Positions 30,676 to 43,580 are shown, numbered from the stretch's first letter. The stretch is DNA of 64,000 bases from Cannabis sativa (GCF_029168945.1 NC_083602.1:29189323-29253322), one strand, 5' to 3'. The notes: a model not told the origin generated them from the letters alone. Made by a program: numbers and translations.

Positions 30676-30789
30676 GGGAAATATTATTAATTAATAATAT
30701 TTTTTTTTTCATTTTTTTATGTTACTGAACGAGTCATTCTCTTTATTATCATTATTATTATTTTTTTAATAATTAATAATAAAAAAAAA
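30676..30789. repeat. Dispersed repeat X, copy 2, right arm
   Basis: Resumes the sequence interrupted at 16344. It matches 5775-5892 (aaatattattaattaataat, gaacgagtcattctctttat), ends in a poly(A)-like run and then diverges from copy 1. Confidence 0.75.
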
Positions 30790-30814
30790 CGGTTTATCTT
30801 GGGTTTAGATAGAT

Positions 30815-31551
30815 TTTTTTTCCTCTGGCTACTCTTGGTGGTGGAAGAAGTTGTGGGGTCCTATATCCCTCTGAAGGTGAAGATCTTCGCTTGAAAATTT
30901 TCATCTAATTGGATTCCTTCCAATTGCAATCTTACCAAATATGGGCTTCTGAGGTATGAGTATGCCCCCTTTTGTCATATTCAGTTAAAAACAAGTCATT
31001 ATGCTTTATGGGATTGTTCTTCACTTTCTCTTTGTCGAAAGCTTTGTGATGTTAAAGTAGATTATCCTTTGATGATATGTGTTGATTTCATTTAGTTCAT
31101 TTACAAGCTCATTGATTCGCTCTCGATGCATCAGATTGAATTGATCATGTTTATTTTGTAACAAATTTGGTTCAGACAGAATAAATTAGTGCATAACAAT
31201 GTTTTAATTCCTCTTTATCTGTGATTTTCTTTTTGAGCTCCAACATGATGATTCTCGTACTAGTGATTAGGTGATTATTAAGTCGATTGCTATGACTTAG
31301 AACGATTTGATGTCTAATTAGGTGGCCGATGGTAAGTGGGTACCACCGCATGGAAGTATAGTCAAGATAAATGTTGATGCGGCGCTTGATTTTGAGTCTG
31401 GAATTTGTGGCTTAAGGATGTTGGACCGTAATATTAAAGGAGAATTGGTGGTGTCGACGATTTGGCACTTGTTGGGCAATTTTTCACCTGAATTGGTTGA
31501 GGCTTTGGCGTTGTTAAATCCAACTTTAGTGTCGATTGTTTGGTTTTACTA
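30815..31551 (+). pseudogene. LINE 3' remnant (zf-RVT and RNase H) on the plus strand
   Basis: Opposite in orientation to the two neighbouring LINEs. At 30840-31050 the plus strand gives broken zf-RVT text (KLWGPI, KVKIFAWK-like, then a degenerate HALWDC-like end). At 31322-31551 a 76-codon open stretch has the RNase H start (WVPPHGSIVKINVDAALDFE, then GICGLRMLDRNIKGELVV and PELVEALAL). No RT is present upstream, so it is a 5'-truncated or broken remnant. A non-LINE RNase H-like origin is possible but less likely. Confidence 0.72.
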
Positions 31552-32400
31552 GCATTCACTTGGGTCTGATTGTTTGAGTTTTGTTTGTTTCTTCCAAATG
31601 ATTTTAGTAGTCTCCTAGTTTAATATTATAGCTTCTTCATTGGGTTTAGTTTTAAATAATTTTAGGCATAACTTTTCTTCATTTTGTTTAGTTTGATGAA
31701 CTCGTTTTGAGTGATTTAATTGATCAATAAATCCTTGTCCCTCTCACCTTTTGCTAGGCTTGTTACCTACAAGGTAGACTTGAGACTTTTCTTCTAAGAA
31801 ATGCTATAGGAGAAAAGATAAAAGTTAAACAATCTTAGAGAATTCAACCAAAGTAGATCTAAACCCAAAAAAGTAAACAGAAAAATCTATAAAAATTCAC
31901 CATACAAATTATCAAAATATATGTATGCATTATACATACAAGAAATGCTAAAAATCTAAGAGAATTCAACCAAAATATGTATGCATTAACATAGTCCTAA
32001 AGTGTAATATTACTATTGGTAAAATTTAATATTAGTTCCAACTTATTTTACTATAATAATAATTATAAAAAAAAACCACTAACTATAACCATGTAGTACT
32101 AAGCAGTGCCTCATAGCAAATTAGCAATGCTTTGAGGAAAGCGCCATGTTCATTAATGTACCTAAGAAACCATATTTATTTTCCAAAGGGACTCGCTCAG
32201 CCCAACAAAATCAATTTGAGATTACTTCTAACACTTGAATAAAGATTGGATATAATTTTAAAAACCAAAAGAAGAAAACAAAAAACAAAAAAGACAAAGC
32301 ATATAATACAAATACAGAGCACTGCAGAGAGCAAGAAAATATAAGCTAAAAATTTACATAATAAAGTACTACAAATGCTGCATTATCATATATTACTAAA
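31552..32400. other. Spacer downstream of the GIF1 gene
   Basis: AT-rich with no gene visible. Near 31830 and 31955 the words gagaattcaaccaaa and atatgtatgcatta occur twice, about 125 bp apart, a small imperfect duplication. The GIF1 transcript (minus strand) probably ends between about 32300 and 32600. Confidence 0.5.
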
Positions 32401-32628
32401 AAAGATATAAAAGCTCCAAGTTTGATTGAGAGTAAGACCCTCGATCACCACTGTTTTTACACATAAGATAATGCAAGTTTTTTAAACAGCAGCAGTAACT
32501 TCATTCTTTTTTACTCCTGCCCATCTATTTTCTTCTGCTCCTAAATTCATCTTTCCTCATCATAACTTAGATTTCCTAACACTAACTCACCAGTAAGTTG
32601 GGGTTGTTCTTTAGTTCTTACCTCTTTA

Positions 32629-35216
32629 TTAATTCCCATCATCGGCAGATTTTAAGTAAAGGGTCTCACCCCCGTCACCTCCAGAGCTCCCTCCTCGGCC
32701 TTCAGCCGATCCAGAACTTCCCATATCTTGCTTACTACCGCCAGCCATTCCTCTATGCATCCCTTCTCCTCCAGAGCCACGGCTGAAATCAGGAAATCCT
32801 CCACCTCCAAGCTGCTGCCCACTGCCTCCAGCGCTACCCATGTCACTTTGCAGCATGTGAAGTCCCGAGTTTCCACCAGAGCTCATGCCGAGCTGGTTGT
32901 GCAGTGCTTGCTGTTGCAAAGCTGTAAATGGCTGCTGGTTGTACAGCATGGACGAGCCTCCCGCCATGAGTGATTGTTGAGTTATCTGCTGAGCTTGTTG
33001 GTGCTGTTGCATGTAATGTGCTCCAGGCTGCATAATACTACTTGAAGGATACTAAAAGAGGAAAAGATGTAAATTAGTGTTCAGCTGTTGATTTATTGAA
33101 GTTAATCCAACAGATTCGCTAGCTAGCATAACTCATCATAATGTTTAGTGCTTAAGAGAATATGCAAAAGAGAAATTTTACATAACTTGTTCAAATCATA
33201 ACAAGTGTAAAGAGGAAAGCTGGATAATCTAAGACCAGAGTTCATAATAAACAATTAAGTAGAAGACTTTGAATTTAAAACTTGAATTAGGAAAGGTGTT
33301 TGTACCTGAGAATGCATTGTAGGAGGCTGGGGCTGAGAATCAGCAATAGCAGCCAGGTACATGAGGTTTCGCTGCAGCCTAGCTTGGTTCCTGATAGAAT
33401 GCACAAGAATTAGACCACTTCTCCCATTTTGCTAAATTTACAATAACAACAATATCTCAAAGTATGATATCAAAAACCATTCCTTTTCTTTGGTCTAAAT
33501 TTCATTTACTGCACAAAATGAAAAATGAATAAGATATGATGAATAACAAATTATCAAAAGCTACAGCAGAAACCATCTAGCAATGGGCACCAGTATCTTA
33601 CCCATAACCATCGTGACTAGTGAAAAGTAAATTATTACAAAGTACTTTTAAAATCAAAAGATAAGGAAAGTGAGTCTCACATAAAAGCCTAAAAGGAAAT
33701 AAAAGTAAGAAAGGAGTTAGAAAATCACATACTCTGCACATTCACCCAATTTTCCTGAATTCTGGCTCTCAACAATCTTCAGGATCAGTGACTTGTTTTC
33801 ATCCAAATACTGCCATAATAATGAATGAACAAAATCATAAACTAGAAATATAGCATCAAAAGGCAAAAAATAAATCTAGTTTTGGGACAAACATGTTTTA
33901 CTTCTCCATGGAATATATTCATACATCAAGTAATGACATTCTTAAGTACTTCTCATACTATCACTATTAACAAATTCCTCGGTAGTGTATGACTAAGACT
34001 GCTGCATTTTGCTCACAAATAAATAAAGTTTGAAAGAAACATTCTTAGTTACATGTAATGAATTCGACAGATGTGATGTTAATTGTTAAAACCAGGTAGT
34101 AGAGTTTCATAAAAATAAAGGCACTAGACTAGTACAACATCAATGTCTCAACTTTTCTGAGCAATACCATGGTTTGTAGTTTTTGACATCTGGTGCCGGC
34201 CCAAGTAAAAAATTAACTCATTAACAACTCACCTAAAGCCTCATTTTCAGGAGACTTTTTGCAAAAACACAGTATAATAAAGGTAGGGTTCAGCAACATT
34301 TAATCACCAGTCACAACTTCGAATTCAATAATACCAAGCAAAGTTCCACTCTTTTTAAGTACTAAAAGGGAGCCAGAAAAGACATATAACAGCTTTAAGT
34401 TAAGGTCGTAGGCTGATGCCACCCACGGAAACTAAGCTAGACAAACAAATAGCCATGTGACACAAAATATCCATATTCACAATTGCACTCATTGCTATTT
34501 ACTACAGAAAAAGCATCATCTTTCTAAAATGGAACAGAAAAACGACATAAAATAACATTGAACACTTAATAGTATATACATTACAAAAAGAGAGATAGTG
34601 AAAGACTAGCTTCCTCCATAACTGGGGTATTAAATTATTGAACAATAACTGATCAAAAAGGCGTATTAAAGAAGAACGGACAAAACCCATATTGGAATAA
34701 CTCATTTGAGAAAGTGAACAGCAACATCAATCCATAAAATACCCATTAAGCATTATTATTTACACCGACATAATATTCATAGATAAATTTGAAGCTTTTT
34801 CAGAGCAGTGAAATGCATAAAACAATAAAATACCCAAGTAAGAAAACTGATTAAACGATAGGAATGGTTCAAAAAGAAGTTAAAAAAAGAAAGATCAAGT
34901 ACTAGAGCAGTTACAGAAGGCAATAATAATCGAAAGACAGAAAACCCAGTAAGAATCACCAATCAAAATCTTATCTTGAAAAAGAAAAAGAGTCTCAGAA
35001 TATTGTACACAAAAGAATAAAAGTAAAAACAAGATGATAACCGACCAAGATAAACAGAAAGAAAAAAGAAGATGAAGGAAAGAAAGAAATGAAAAAAAAA
35101 AAAAAAAAAAGTGATGAGAATAGAGAATAGAGAACCTGTTGAATGTGATCAGTGGTGACGTTGTTGGGATAATAGGCTGCCATCATGGGCTGCATCTGCA
35201 TCAGGTGCTGCTGCAT
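32629..35216 (-). CDS. GIF1: GRF-INTERACTING FACTOR 1 / ANGUSTIFOLIA3, SSXT-family co-activator
   Basis: The only intact host gene seen. Four coding exons on the minus strand: 35136-35216, 33733-33809, 33306-33390 and 32629-33051, joined at GT/AG borders to give 666 bases and 221 residues. The start is MQQHLMQMQPMMAAYYPNNV. The SNH (SSXT N-terminal) domain covers about residues 19-75 (TTDHIQQYLDENKSLILKIV, then ESQNSGKLGECAENQARLQR). A Gln- and Gly-rich tail ends GGETLYLKSADDGN, the GIF1-type C-terminus. GIF proteins lack DNA binding; through the SNH domain they pair with GRF transcription factors and recruit SWI/SNF remodellers to promote cell proliferation in leaves. Introns are 1326, 342 and 254 bp. 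No defect is visible. Confidence 0.95.
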
Positions 35217-35720
35217 TTTTTCGAGCACTCTTCTTTATATACCCGACTCTTTATACAACACACAAAAATACACACACACTCTATCTCTCTATCTCTCTAT
35301 CTCTCACTAACTTTCTCACTCTAAAAAGTGTAATAACAGTAGTCTTCAGAGAGAAAAACAGAGCTGAGAAAATACTCTCTCTGCAAAAGAGTGCAAAAGA
35401 GAGGTCAGAGGCAGAGAGAGATGCCTTCACTGCTTTTTTTCTTTCCTTCTCTGTTTTCACTTTCTCTCTTTGCCTTATACAATGACACTACCACCACACA
35501 CAGATGGTATTAGGGGACACTGAGTGAGACAGAGAGAGGAAGAAAGAGAGAGTAAGATATTATGAGATTAAGACACCCCACAAAATAAAAATGAAAAAAG
35601 ATTTTTCCTTGCAAGTTTTTTTGTTTGGTTTTGGCTATCTGGGACTGGGTGATGTCTTTTTCTTGCTTCTCTCCTCACTCACTACTCACTATATATGAAA
35701 TTGAATGAATGAATGAACGG
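35217..35720 (-). promoter_or_regulatory. GIF1 5' leader and core promoter candidates
   Basis: Upstream of the ATG (minus strand) lies a leader rich in GA/CT repeats (tatctctctatctctctatc on the plus strand near 35283), a common feature of plant 5' leaders. Two TATA-like boxes are visible on the minus strand: TGTATAAGG near 35475-35483 and CATATATAGTG near 35687-35697. Either would give a leader of roughly 230-450 nt. I cannot choose between them from sequence alone. Confidence 0.4.
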
Positions 35721-36916
35721 GTCACGTGATAGAAAAGAGAGAGAAAACCTGAGAAACCTATAGATATATACAATAATGAATCTACATGTATAGATGTTTG
35801 CATGACAATATCTGTCTGCTGTGTTTTGAGGGGTATTTTGGTCCAAACACATTTTGGTCTCACTCACTTTCTTTTTTCTTTTATTTTTTTCTGAAAGTCT
35901 CACTCACTTATTGATGTGATGACGCTCTTGCTTCTGTCAAGAGATTCCCCCCAAATGGTTTTGCTTTGGTTCCTTCCCACAAACTCACTCTACTCTCTCT
36001 CCCTCTGCAAAGCGCGTGTATTTCAAACTCTTCAATACACTCACTCACTCATAAAATAAATAAAACTCAACTCATCAAAAGTGTTTGATTTAATTAAAAA
36101 GCATGGGGTTTTGAGCCAACCCCATTATTAGATCATCATTATCATCATCATCATCTTACTAAATGAAAATTACAAGTCTAACCTAACTTAACTTTTTAGA
36201 TCAGTGTACTGAGTACTAATCAAAAATATTGAATTTCACCCACCTGCATTCATATTATATTTTCTTCTTAAATACATATAAATGAATTATAAAGGTACAA
36301 GCTACTACAAGTCTAGAACGAGTAGACTTATCTGTATAAAAATGTATGACCTTAAAAAAAAAAAAAAGTTATGTACTAACTAGCAAATGGTGTGAAATGT
36401 ACTAATACAGTAGTCCCACAAGACTAGACCAAACCAATGCTATATATTTAAATAGGTAATAAGTCAAATATACCTTGCTTTTTAAAAACTAACAAAAAAA
36501 AAACACTTATGATACTCGAACAGAGTAAAAAAATGGAGTTGCATGCTACAAGAATCTTTGTCAGCATCAGAACTTTTATTTATTTATTTATTTATCTGAT
36601 AACACAGCTATATCTATAATAATATTATTCTTTTAAAAAAATGGTCTGAAAAGATTTTATATTTTATCCCATGGCTGCATGGATAGATAGCTCTCTTGTA
36701 AGTTGTAATTATACTTATATATTCTCTATATAGCACATTCTTGATTTCTAAAGGCTAAATTTAGCTCTCCCCCACTAGGGAGTATGGAATCCTATTACTC
36801 TGCAAATTGCAAATGAAGAGGAATAAAGTGACCTATTGCTATTGACACTGACACAGTAAAGTTATATATTATATATGGCACTTTCTCATCTATCTCAAGG
36901 TAGAATTTATCATCTT

Positions 36917-36970
36917 AAAATACATTGCTAGAGAAAAATACATTGCTAGAGAAAAATACATTGCTAGAGA
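36917..36970. repeat. 18-bp unit in three tandem copies
   Basis: Three perfect tandem copies of aaaatacattgctagaga, period 18. Too short and too few for a CRISPR array, and the genome is nuclear; a minisatellite. Confidence 0.95.
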
Positions 36971-37443
36971 GATCTATTTATTAATTGTATCAAGTGAATT
37001 TTTTAATTACTTATATATAAAAAAAAAAAAAGTAAAGTTTTTAATTTACACGATTGTGATATTTATCTTCTAACTAATTTATCAAGCGCCATCAATTCTT
37101 GCATTAAGTTCAATATAAATCTTTCATAAAAAAAAAAACCAGTAAATGCATTGTTTTTTCCAATAATAAGATAAGTGTAGCTAATTTATTTTTTTTGGGA
37201 TGCAGATATTGACATAAATGTTCCATTCATTACATCTTGAAATGAGATTGTTTTTCTAGGGGACCCAACAGAAGAGAGAGTTCACATGCCCCTGTAGTGG
37301 TGATGTCCAGTCCATTTCCAACTGTCCCAATTAGGTCCCTCCAAAGTCAAATGTGACCCCACCATACTTATCCTGCACCAGCACATTATCCAATAGACTT
37401 CTTTCATTCATACATTGAGAAAGAGCTAAGCTTAGGTCAAGCC

Positions 37444-37497
<54 letters not shown>
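37444..37497. repeat. (ATA)n microsatellite, about 18 repeats
   Basis: An uninterrupted run of ata/aat trinucleotides of about 54 bp, likely to be length-variable between individuals. Confidence 0.95.
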
Positions 37498-38059
37498 TTT
37501 TTGTTTCTGTATTGTTTAATCAAATATTTGTTCATGAATTAGATCACTCACAAATTCACAATTCATGAACTCACATTAGCTCCTAAAAAAGGAAGCAATT
37601 CTTTGAAACGAAGAATAAAAGTGTAAAACCAATGCTAGACATGTATTTTAAAGAAAAATTTAGAGAATGCTAGCTAGAACCACTATTCATGGTTTAAAAA
37701 TATTTTTTTATCTAACTACTATTTTATTCATTTTAATTTGGTTAATATATATTATATATATTAAAAATATGTTATTTTAATGATATATAGAGAAAAAAAA
37801 TAGAAAATCTCATGTACTATAAGATATAAAAATTTGATATAAAATAAAAAACATAAAACTTGGGTGAAATATTCTAAAAAATAAGGTATTGATTTTGGCT
37901 TTAAAAAAAGTAGAGATTTTGTCGGAAATGCTCTTAGTTTTTTATTTAAAAAAAAAATTGTTCATAATTTGAACAAATTTATAGCAAGAGCACCCTATTA
38001 TTTTTTAGAGGTTGTTAGGTTTCTAGTAGTTTCATATATGCAGATACTATACAAAATTT

Positions 38060-38380
38060 TACATTTAATCGTAATAAAATTTGTGATTAAAAATTAAAAA
38101 AAAAAATTGTGACTAATTATAAATTATTATTATTGTATTGTAACTAAAAAGTTCGTGACTAAAAGTATTAGTCACAAAAATTACAATAATTTATCGTGAC
38201 TAAATTAATGTGTTTTTAGTCATAATATTTGTTGTGATTAAAATTAAATTAGTAACAACTTGTAATTAAATACTATGTTTTAATTACAAGTAACATTTTA
38301 TTGTGACAAAAAGTCACATTTAATCACAAAAAATTTATGTTGTAACTAAAAGATTGTTTCTAAAAGTAACAATTTTTTAT
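38060..38380. mobile_element. Cluster of TTAGTCACAA-type inverted repeats, probable nonautonomous DNA element
   Basis: About 320 bp with many copies, in both orientations, of a gtgactaa / ttagtcac word. Clear hairpins are gtgactaa-aagta-ttagtcac near 38155-38175, tgtgac-aaaaa-gtcaca near 38303, and a perfect 13-bp stem acttgtaattaaa with 8-bp loop at 38258-38291. Dense subterminal repeats of this kind occur in plant CACTA and related MITEs. I cannot find the terminal repeats or a target duplication. Confidence 0.45.
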
Positions 38381-40330
38381 AATAATAGCAGTATATATTA
38401 CAGTTATAGAATGTAATTTGTAAATAATTTATATATAGTACTAAAAATATGATTTAAATATTTAGTTATATGTGTTTATTCTTTTAGATATATGTATGAT
38501 ATTTCAAATTTGAAATTTTATTTTCAAAATCGTAAATTATTTTTAAGTTTTAAAAGTCTGATGAGATTATATACAATGTAAATTATCATTAAAAAAGATT
38601 ATAAAAACAAAATTGCTCCTATCAATAGAAAAAAATATGGGCACCCTCACTAAGTACTACAGTTATTCTCTAGTTTTATAAACCCCATTTTATAATAGTA
38701 CCATGGACCAAGGTGGTTGAGGTGAGGTATGCCTTGCAGTGGGGTCACTTGTGGGGACTGAAACCATGGTCTCAAAATACAACAACAAAGAACAGTTAGC
38801 TTCACTCAACTCATCACTCCCCCCAACCCCACCTCTTGTGAATAGTTTTTTGCCTTTTTTTTTCAAAAGACTAGTCCATATTATCATAAATACACTGGGT
38901 CCTAAAAACATTTCGTAATAATGATAGCAAAGAAAGATGATGTGTATTGTAATTTGGGTGAGAGTGGTGGAGTCAAATCTTTAGCAAAATTAAAAGGTTG
39001 GTGGTGCTCCCGGCTCCCCAAACATGATGGGTGGTTGGGGTGTCTCAATTGATTTATGTACTACTCTCTACTCACTCACTCATATCATATCTATGATATA
39101 TATTCCAATAGTGTCTTTTCCTTCACCTCCTTTTTCCTTATTGCTTTTGTTGCCTTTGTATGTAGGTGCAGTGCAGGTGCTTTGTCACTGTGCCAATTGC
39201 TAAAGACAGCGGTACCTTAGCTGCCTAGCTACCTAACTAGCTACTTAGCTAGCTAGCTATCTCCACGCGCTTCTACCAATGTATATATATACATGATTAA
39301 ATAATCTCAATTATAGCTCATTTAGCATGAAGGGTCTATAATGTTAATGTTAAATGAGTGAGTGTAAATTAATGTTAAATGTGATTATCAATTTTTGAGA
39401 AAACTACAACTCTGATTTCATTTGGACGTGTTTGACATGCAGGCAAGGAGAAAATGGACTGTTGAAAGGTATCAACGGTTACTTTTTCAGTTCTCAATAA
39501 TAATATGAGCCTGTCTTTAGCTAGAAATTCATGATGGTACACGTAGGAGGGTACTGTTTATCCCACGCTCTTTTTGCAGACACAATAATTTAACAGCCAA
39601 CGAAGAAAAAATATTGGTAAATAAAAAACAGTTTGACTTTCTAGATGGCATCTATAGATATACGGGACCTCATGAGTCATGAATGGCTAATTGTTAATAA
39701 AGATTTTTTTTTTTTTATAAGAGAAAAAATAACTGTAACTCTGTTTCCAGAAAAAAGTAGCAGAACAATTTAAAGAATCTGAGCTAAATGTTTAATAAAT
39801 TATCAATTTTAATTAAAATTTTATTATAATGATAATATATTATAATCATAAATATATAAAAGTTTATATTATAAAAAATTTGTATTTTTTATATTTTTAT
39901 TTATTTTTTTAAAAGTATAAATTCATATGTATTTAATAAAAATACTTTATAATATTTTTAAATTATTCTTATAACATGTAAAAAAAAATTTAAAACTTAA
40001 ATATATAAGAAATTAGGTTAATTTAGTTTGTTAATTTTAAAAATAAAATATAAAAAATTTTGAAACAAAATAATAAAAATATTATTTATTTTATTATAAT
40101 TTATTATTTAAAATATGTTTTGTTTTATTTTTTTTTTATAATAAATAATAAATAAGTAAATATATTTTTTTAGTAATTATTATAATCTTTTAATCAAAAT
40201 AATTTTTTGTAAAAGTTGAATTGTACCAACTTTAGCTTTTAGTTGTAGATTCTTCATAAATTCTTTAATAAGTTATTTTTCAAAGCACAGTATGGTATAG
40301 TTCCTCCAAATGGAAAGATCTTCAAAAGTC
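38381..40330. other. AT-rich intergenic spacer, no gene seen
   Basis: Includes a run of ctagctac/agctagct words near 39215-39260 and a strongly AT-rich tract at 39790-40200. No convincing ORF, RNA gene or complete transposon was found. Confidence 0.5.
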
Positions 40331-41889
40331 TGTAACGTCATATTCTGTAGAAACGTCACGTGTGTGATTTTATAAACTAGTTTAATAATAATAAATTAAT
40401 TAATTATTAAAATATGTGATAATATTAAAAACTTCACTAAAACATAATCCTAGTAACGAACATTATAACAACACTAAAACTTTGTTATGGGGATCCTGTT
40501 ATAAAAGTTTTACCAAAAAAAGACTATACAATAACTAATCAAAATAATACACAACAGAAACTGTAACGTCCCCCACTTCAAACCTCTATTGGGCCCTTAC
40601 ACCCACAGAATGATGGCTCTTATACATGAGTATGTCACTCTGGCTGCTTCACGGAATGACGACTGAACCTACAGACCAACACGAGTGTTTTCAACGTGCT
40701 TTGTCCTCACTCGCACACTTCCTAGGAAAACTTCCGAGGAGGTCACACACCCTGAAATTATCCCACGTCAAGCACGCTTAACTGTGGAGTTCTCTCTTGA
40801 TGGGCTACTGAAAAACAAGATGCACCTTGTTGATATAGGTAGTACCAATCAATCTATTTAAGCCATCTTCAGCTATGTAGTCACATACCTACACAGTCTC
40901 AGAATCATCATAGATGACCTTTCCTAGGTGATGTGAGACTATACATGTAACGGCTGTTATACTTAGACATGGGATTAGTGGAACACTTAGCACTAATTAA
41001 TATGACTATGTGATTATTTATGTATTTTATGCTTTATAGACCCTATGTTCATGAAAATATGTGTTATGATTATTATTTCTCAATTTCAGAGATTTTATTG
41101 AGTTATATGTGTGATATGCATGCTATCTTTGAATTTTCATATATTTACTTTTTTATACCCAGTAACTGTGGAAATGGGTCGAGTGACAATTTTAGTCACA
41201 TGGATACAAATTTGTATCAAGCATTTTACGGGGCAATAATATTCCATATCTTATAATATCGGAGTTTAACGAAATAATAGAATTGGACCGTTTTACCACT
41301 AGGGTTATGAGATAACTTTGTGGGAAAATAAGGGCATTTTAGTCTTTTTACAATAAGAGCTTAGTCACTCTTTTTGGAAGGGATAGGTGGTTGTGGCTCA
41401 TCCTTTTGAGGATGACCAGCTGCTTAGGAATCAAACAAAAAGGAAAAGCAAAATAAAAAGAAACAAAAAAGAAAAAGCAAAGTCAAAAGCAAAAAGAAAA
41501 GTAAAAAAAAAAACACCAAATCACCTTTTCCTTCTCCCTCTACTTCGTGACTTCTGAACCAGGGCCAAAACTCAGTGTTTTCCACCATTTTTAATCCTCT
41601 TCCTAGCTAGAATTCATCAAGGAGTTCAACAACTAGCTCCTCCAAACTTCTAAGGTAAAACCTAACCTTAAATTTATTAGTTCTCTAGGATTTTTGTTAG
41701 TTTTCAGTGGATTTTTATATTATAACATGTTGAATAAGTTTATGAAGGTTATGAACTGATTATTAAGGTTATTTAGGACTGTTTAGAAGTGGTTTGAATT
41801 GTTTTGGGTGGTTGTAGCAAAAGTTATGCAAGTTCGAGTTCAAAGAACTCAAACTTAACTTGGTTGTGCTAACTTAAATCTGTTGCAAA

Positions 41890-42430
41890 CTGGGTTAAGG
41901 TTTCTTCATGAAATATGTTCATTATGATGTTTTTAGGTTCTGTAAAAATTTTGGTAATATTTAGATCAGGATTGGATGAGTTAGGAGATTTCCAAACTCA
42001 GACAATAGGAGGTTTCAGGCCATCTAATTTAGGTAGTTTTAGGATGGCCATTTAGTTTGATTTTTGTTGCGAATTTGATTGAGGTTTCTTCATAAAATAT
42101 GTTCATTATGATGTTTTTAGGTTCTCTACAAAATTTGGTAACATTTAGATCAGGATTGGATGAGTTATAAGACTTCCAATCTTGGACAGGGAGGTTTCGG
42201 GCCATTCGATTTAGGCAGATTTAGGACGGCCATTTAGTTTGATTTTTGTTGAGAATTTGATTGGTATTTCCACATGAAAAATTTTCATTGTGATGTTTTT
42301 AGATACCCTGCAAAATTTTGTAAGGTTTGGCTTAGAATTTCAGGAGTTATGGAAGTTTTAAAATGGGATAGTGGAGTTTCAGGCCATCCGATTTAGGCAG
42401 AATTTGGGGGTCCATCTTAAGATTTTTTCC
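41890..42430. repeat. Three tandem units of about 184 bp in the solo LTR
   Basis: The block with tttcttcatgaaatatgttc, attatgatgtttttaggttc, gtttcaggccatc and gatttttgttg recurs three times, at spacing of about 184 and 182 bp (from about 41901, 42085 and 42267). The third unit is the most diverged. Confidence 0.88.
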
Positions 42431-42779
42431 CAAGATCCCGATTGAGTGTTTTCTCAATAATTAGGGTACTTCCATGATATCTATCAATAGGAAAATTTTT
42501 AGTTGTCAATTTAAGTCCCCAAAAGTGTTAGGGTAACACTTATTGGGTTTTTTTTTATAAATGTGACTTAGGGCCTTCGATTACCAGCAGCTATTTCCAC
42601 TAAGGTTGACTGGCACACCTGAAATTAAAATTGAGGTAAGACTAGTATAACACACATACATATGTACATGTTTATGTTTATGTTTGCCAGATGTATTACA
42701 TATCGTTAGAACGATAGTTGGTGTATATATGATTGCATCTTGATATCGTGAATGTATGTGTTTGGCTATTCAAGAGTTA

Positions 42780-42995
42780 TGAACCAATGCTCCCAACACT
42801 AGTACACCAGATTACTGAGTGCATGTGGTATTATGGTTGGTTATACTTTCGAAAGCATGAACTAGTGCTACCAACACTAGTACACCGGAGTACTGAGTGC
42901 ATGTGGTATTATGGCTAGTTGTGCTTATAGTATCGATTGATGCTACCAACACTAGTACGACTAGAGTACTGAGTGCATGTGCTATTATGGTCAAG
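42780..42995. repeat. Three tandem units of about 76 bp in the solo LTR
   Basis: Each unit has ccaacactagtac followed by actgagtgcatgtg and a tattatgg word, starting at 42793, 42871 and 42946 (spacing 78 and 75). Short open frames on both strands here come from the repetition and are not genes. Confidence 0.9.
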
Positions 42996-43580
42996 AACGT
43001 TCGAGACTCAATTATACATGTTTTTATGGTTTATTACTTGTTGATAGGTTTATGACACTTAGTCATAGGTCAGTTATATATTTATGTTTTATGCTTTTTT
43101 TACTGAGTCTGTCGACTCACAGATGTTATATTATGTGTGGGTAAAGGAAAAAGCTATTGTTGAACGGCAGTGAGTTTTGAGCTGGATGAAGATTGTATAT
43201 ATCGAGACAGCTTGACTTGGAGTGTTGGATCTTCGGGACAACTAGGGATAACAATTTGGTAGTCGTTGTGCGACATCTTTTGATTATGTAAAGTTGAAAT
43301 ACGTAGATACAGGATCCCATATTATATAAATGTAACACAGTATATGTTTATTTATTAAAGTTTAAATTTTATCACTTTTGATAAATCCTTTGATTAGCAA
43401 AGGTTGCACAGTAATTTTGAAAAGCAGTGTAGCACGGCTAAACTAGTAGGGTGTTACAATATAGCTCCCAGACATTCCCCTTCAGATCACAGGACTCTAA
43501 CTATCACAATTTCCCCCCTTTTAAGAGTTCGATGTCCTCGTCAACCACACTTTTGGTTGGGTCAAGGCTCTGATACCATT

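Larger units (their letters stand above)
35721..38050. other. GIF1 upstream region, no gene seen
   Basis: Noncoding, moderately AT-rich. It holds short simple repeats (tcatcatcatc near 36140, atttatttattt near 36578), an 18-bp triplicate and an (ATA)n microsatellite, but no transposon ends that I can define. It is the likely location of distal GIF1 control elements. Confidence 0.5.
40946..43459 (+). mobile_element. Ty3/gypsy-type solo LTR inside the Cassandra LTR
   Basis: 2514 bp beginning TGTAACGG and ending GTGTTACA. Flanks ataca (40941-40945) and atata (43460-43464) differ by one base. There is no coding region. Near the right end the plus strand has actgagtctgtcgactcac, the counterpart of the gactcaRcaagaaa region of the chromovirus LTRs here, which suggests a related gypsy lineage and plus orientation. 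It contains two sets of tandem repeats. A single LTR with target repeats means that the rest was lost by LTR-LTR recombination. Confidence 0.82.

Noticed and set aside
32728..32973. 81-codon plus-strand frame in the GIF1 locus
   Set aside because: Antisense of the last GIF1 exon, whose splice sites and protein similarity support the minus strand.
36917..36970. CRISPR-like direct repeats
   Set aside because: Three adjacent 18-bp copies without spacers, in nuclear plant DNA; a minisatellite.
38690..38911. 73-codon minus-strand frame
   Set aside because: No similarity, no splice or promoter context, low-complexity surroundings.
42733..42994. Short repetitive open frames on both strands
   Set aside because: They come from the 76-bp tandem array in a solo LTR.
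43241..43262. tagggataaca, resembling part of a homing endonuclease site
   Set aside because: Only 11 bases agree and no endonuclease gene or intein/intron context is present; chance.
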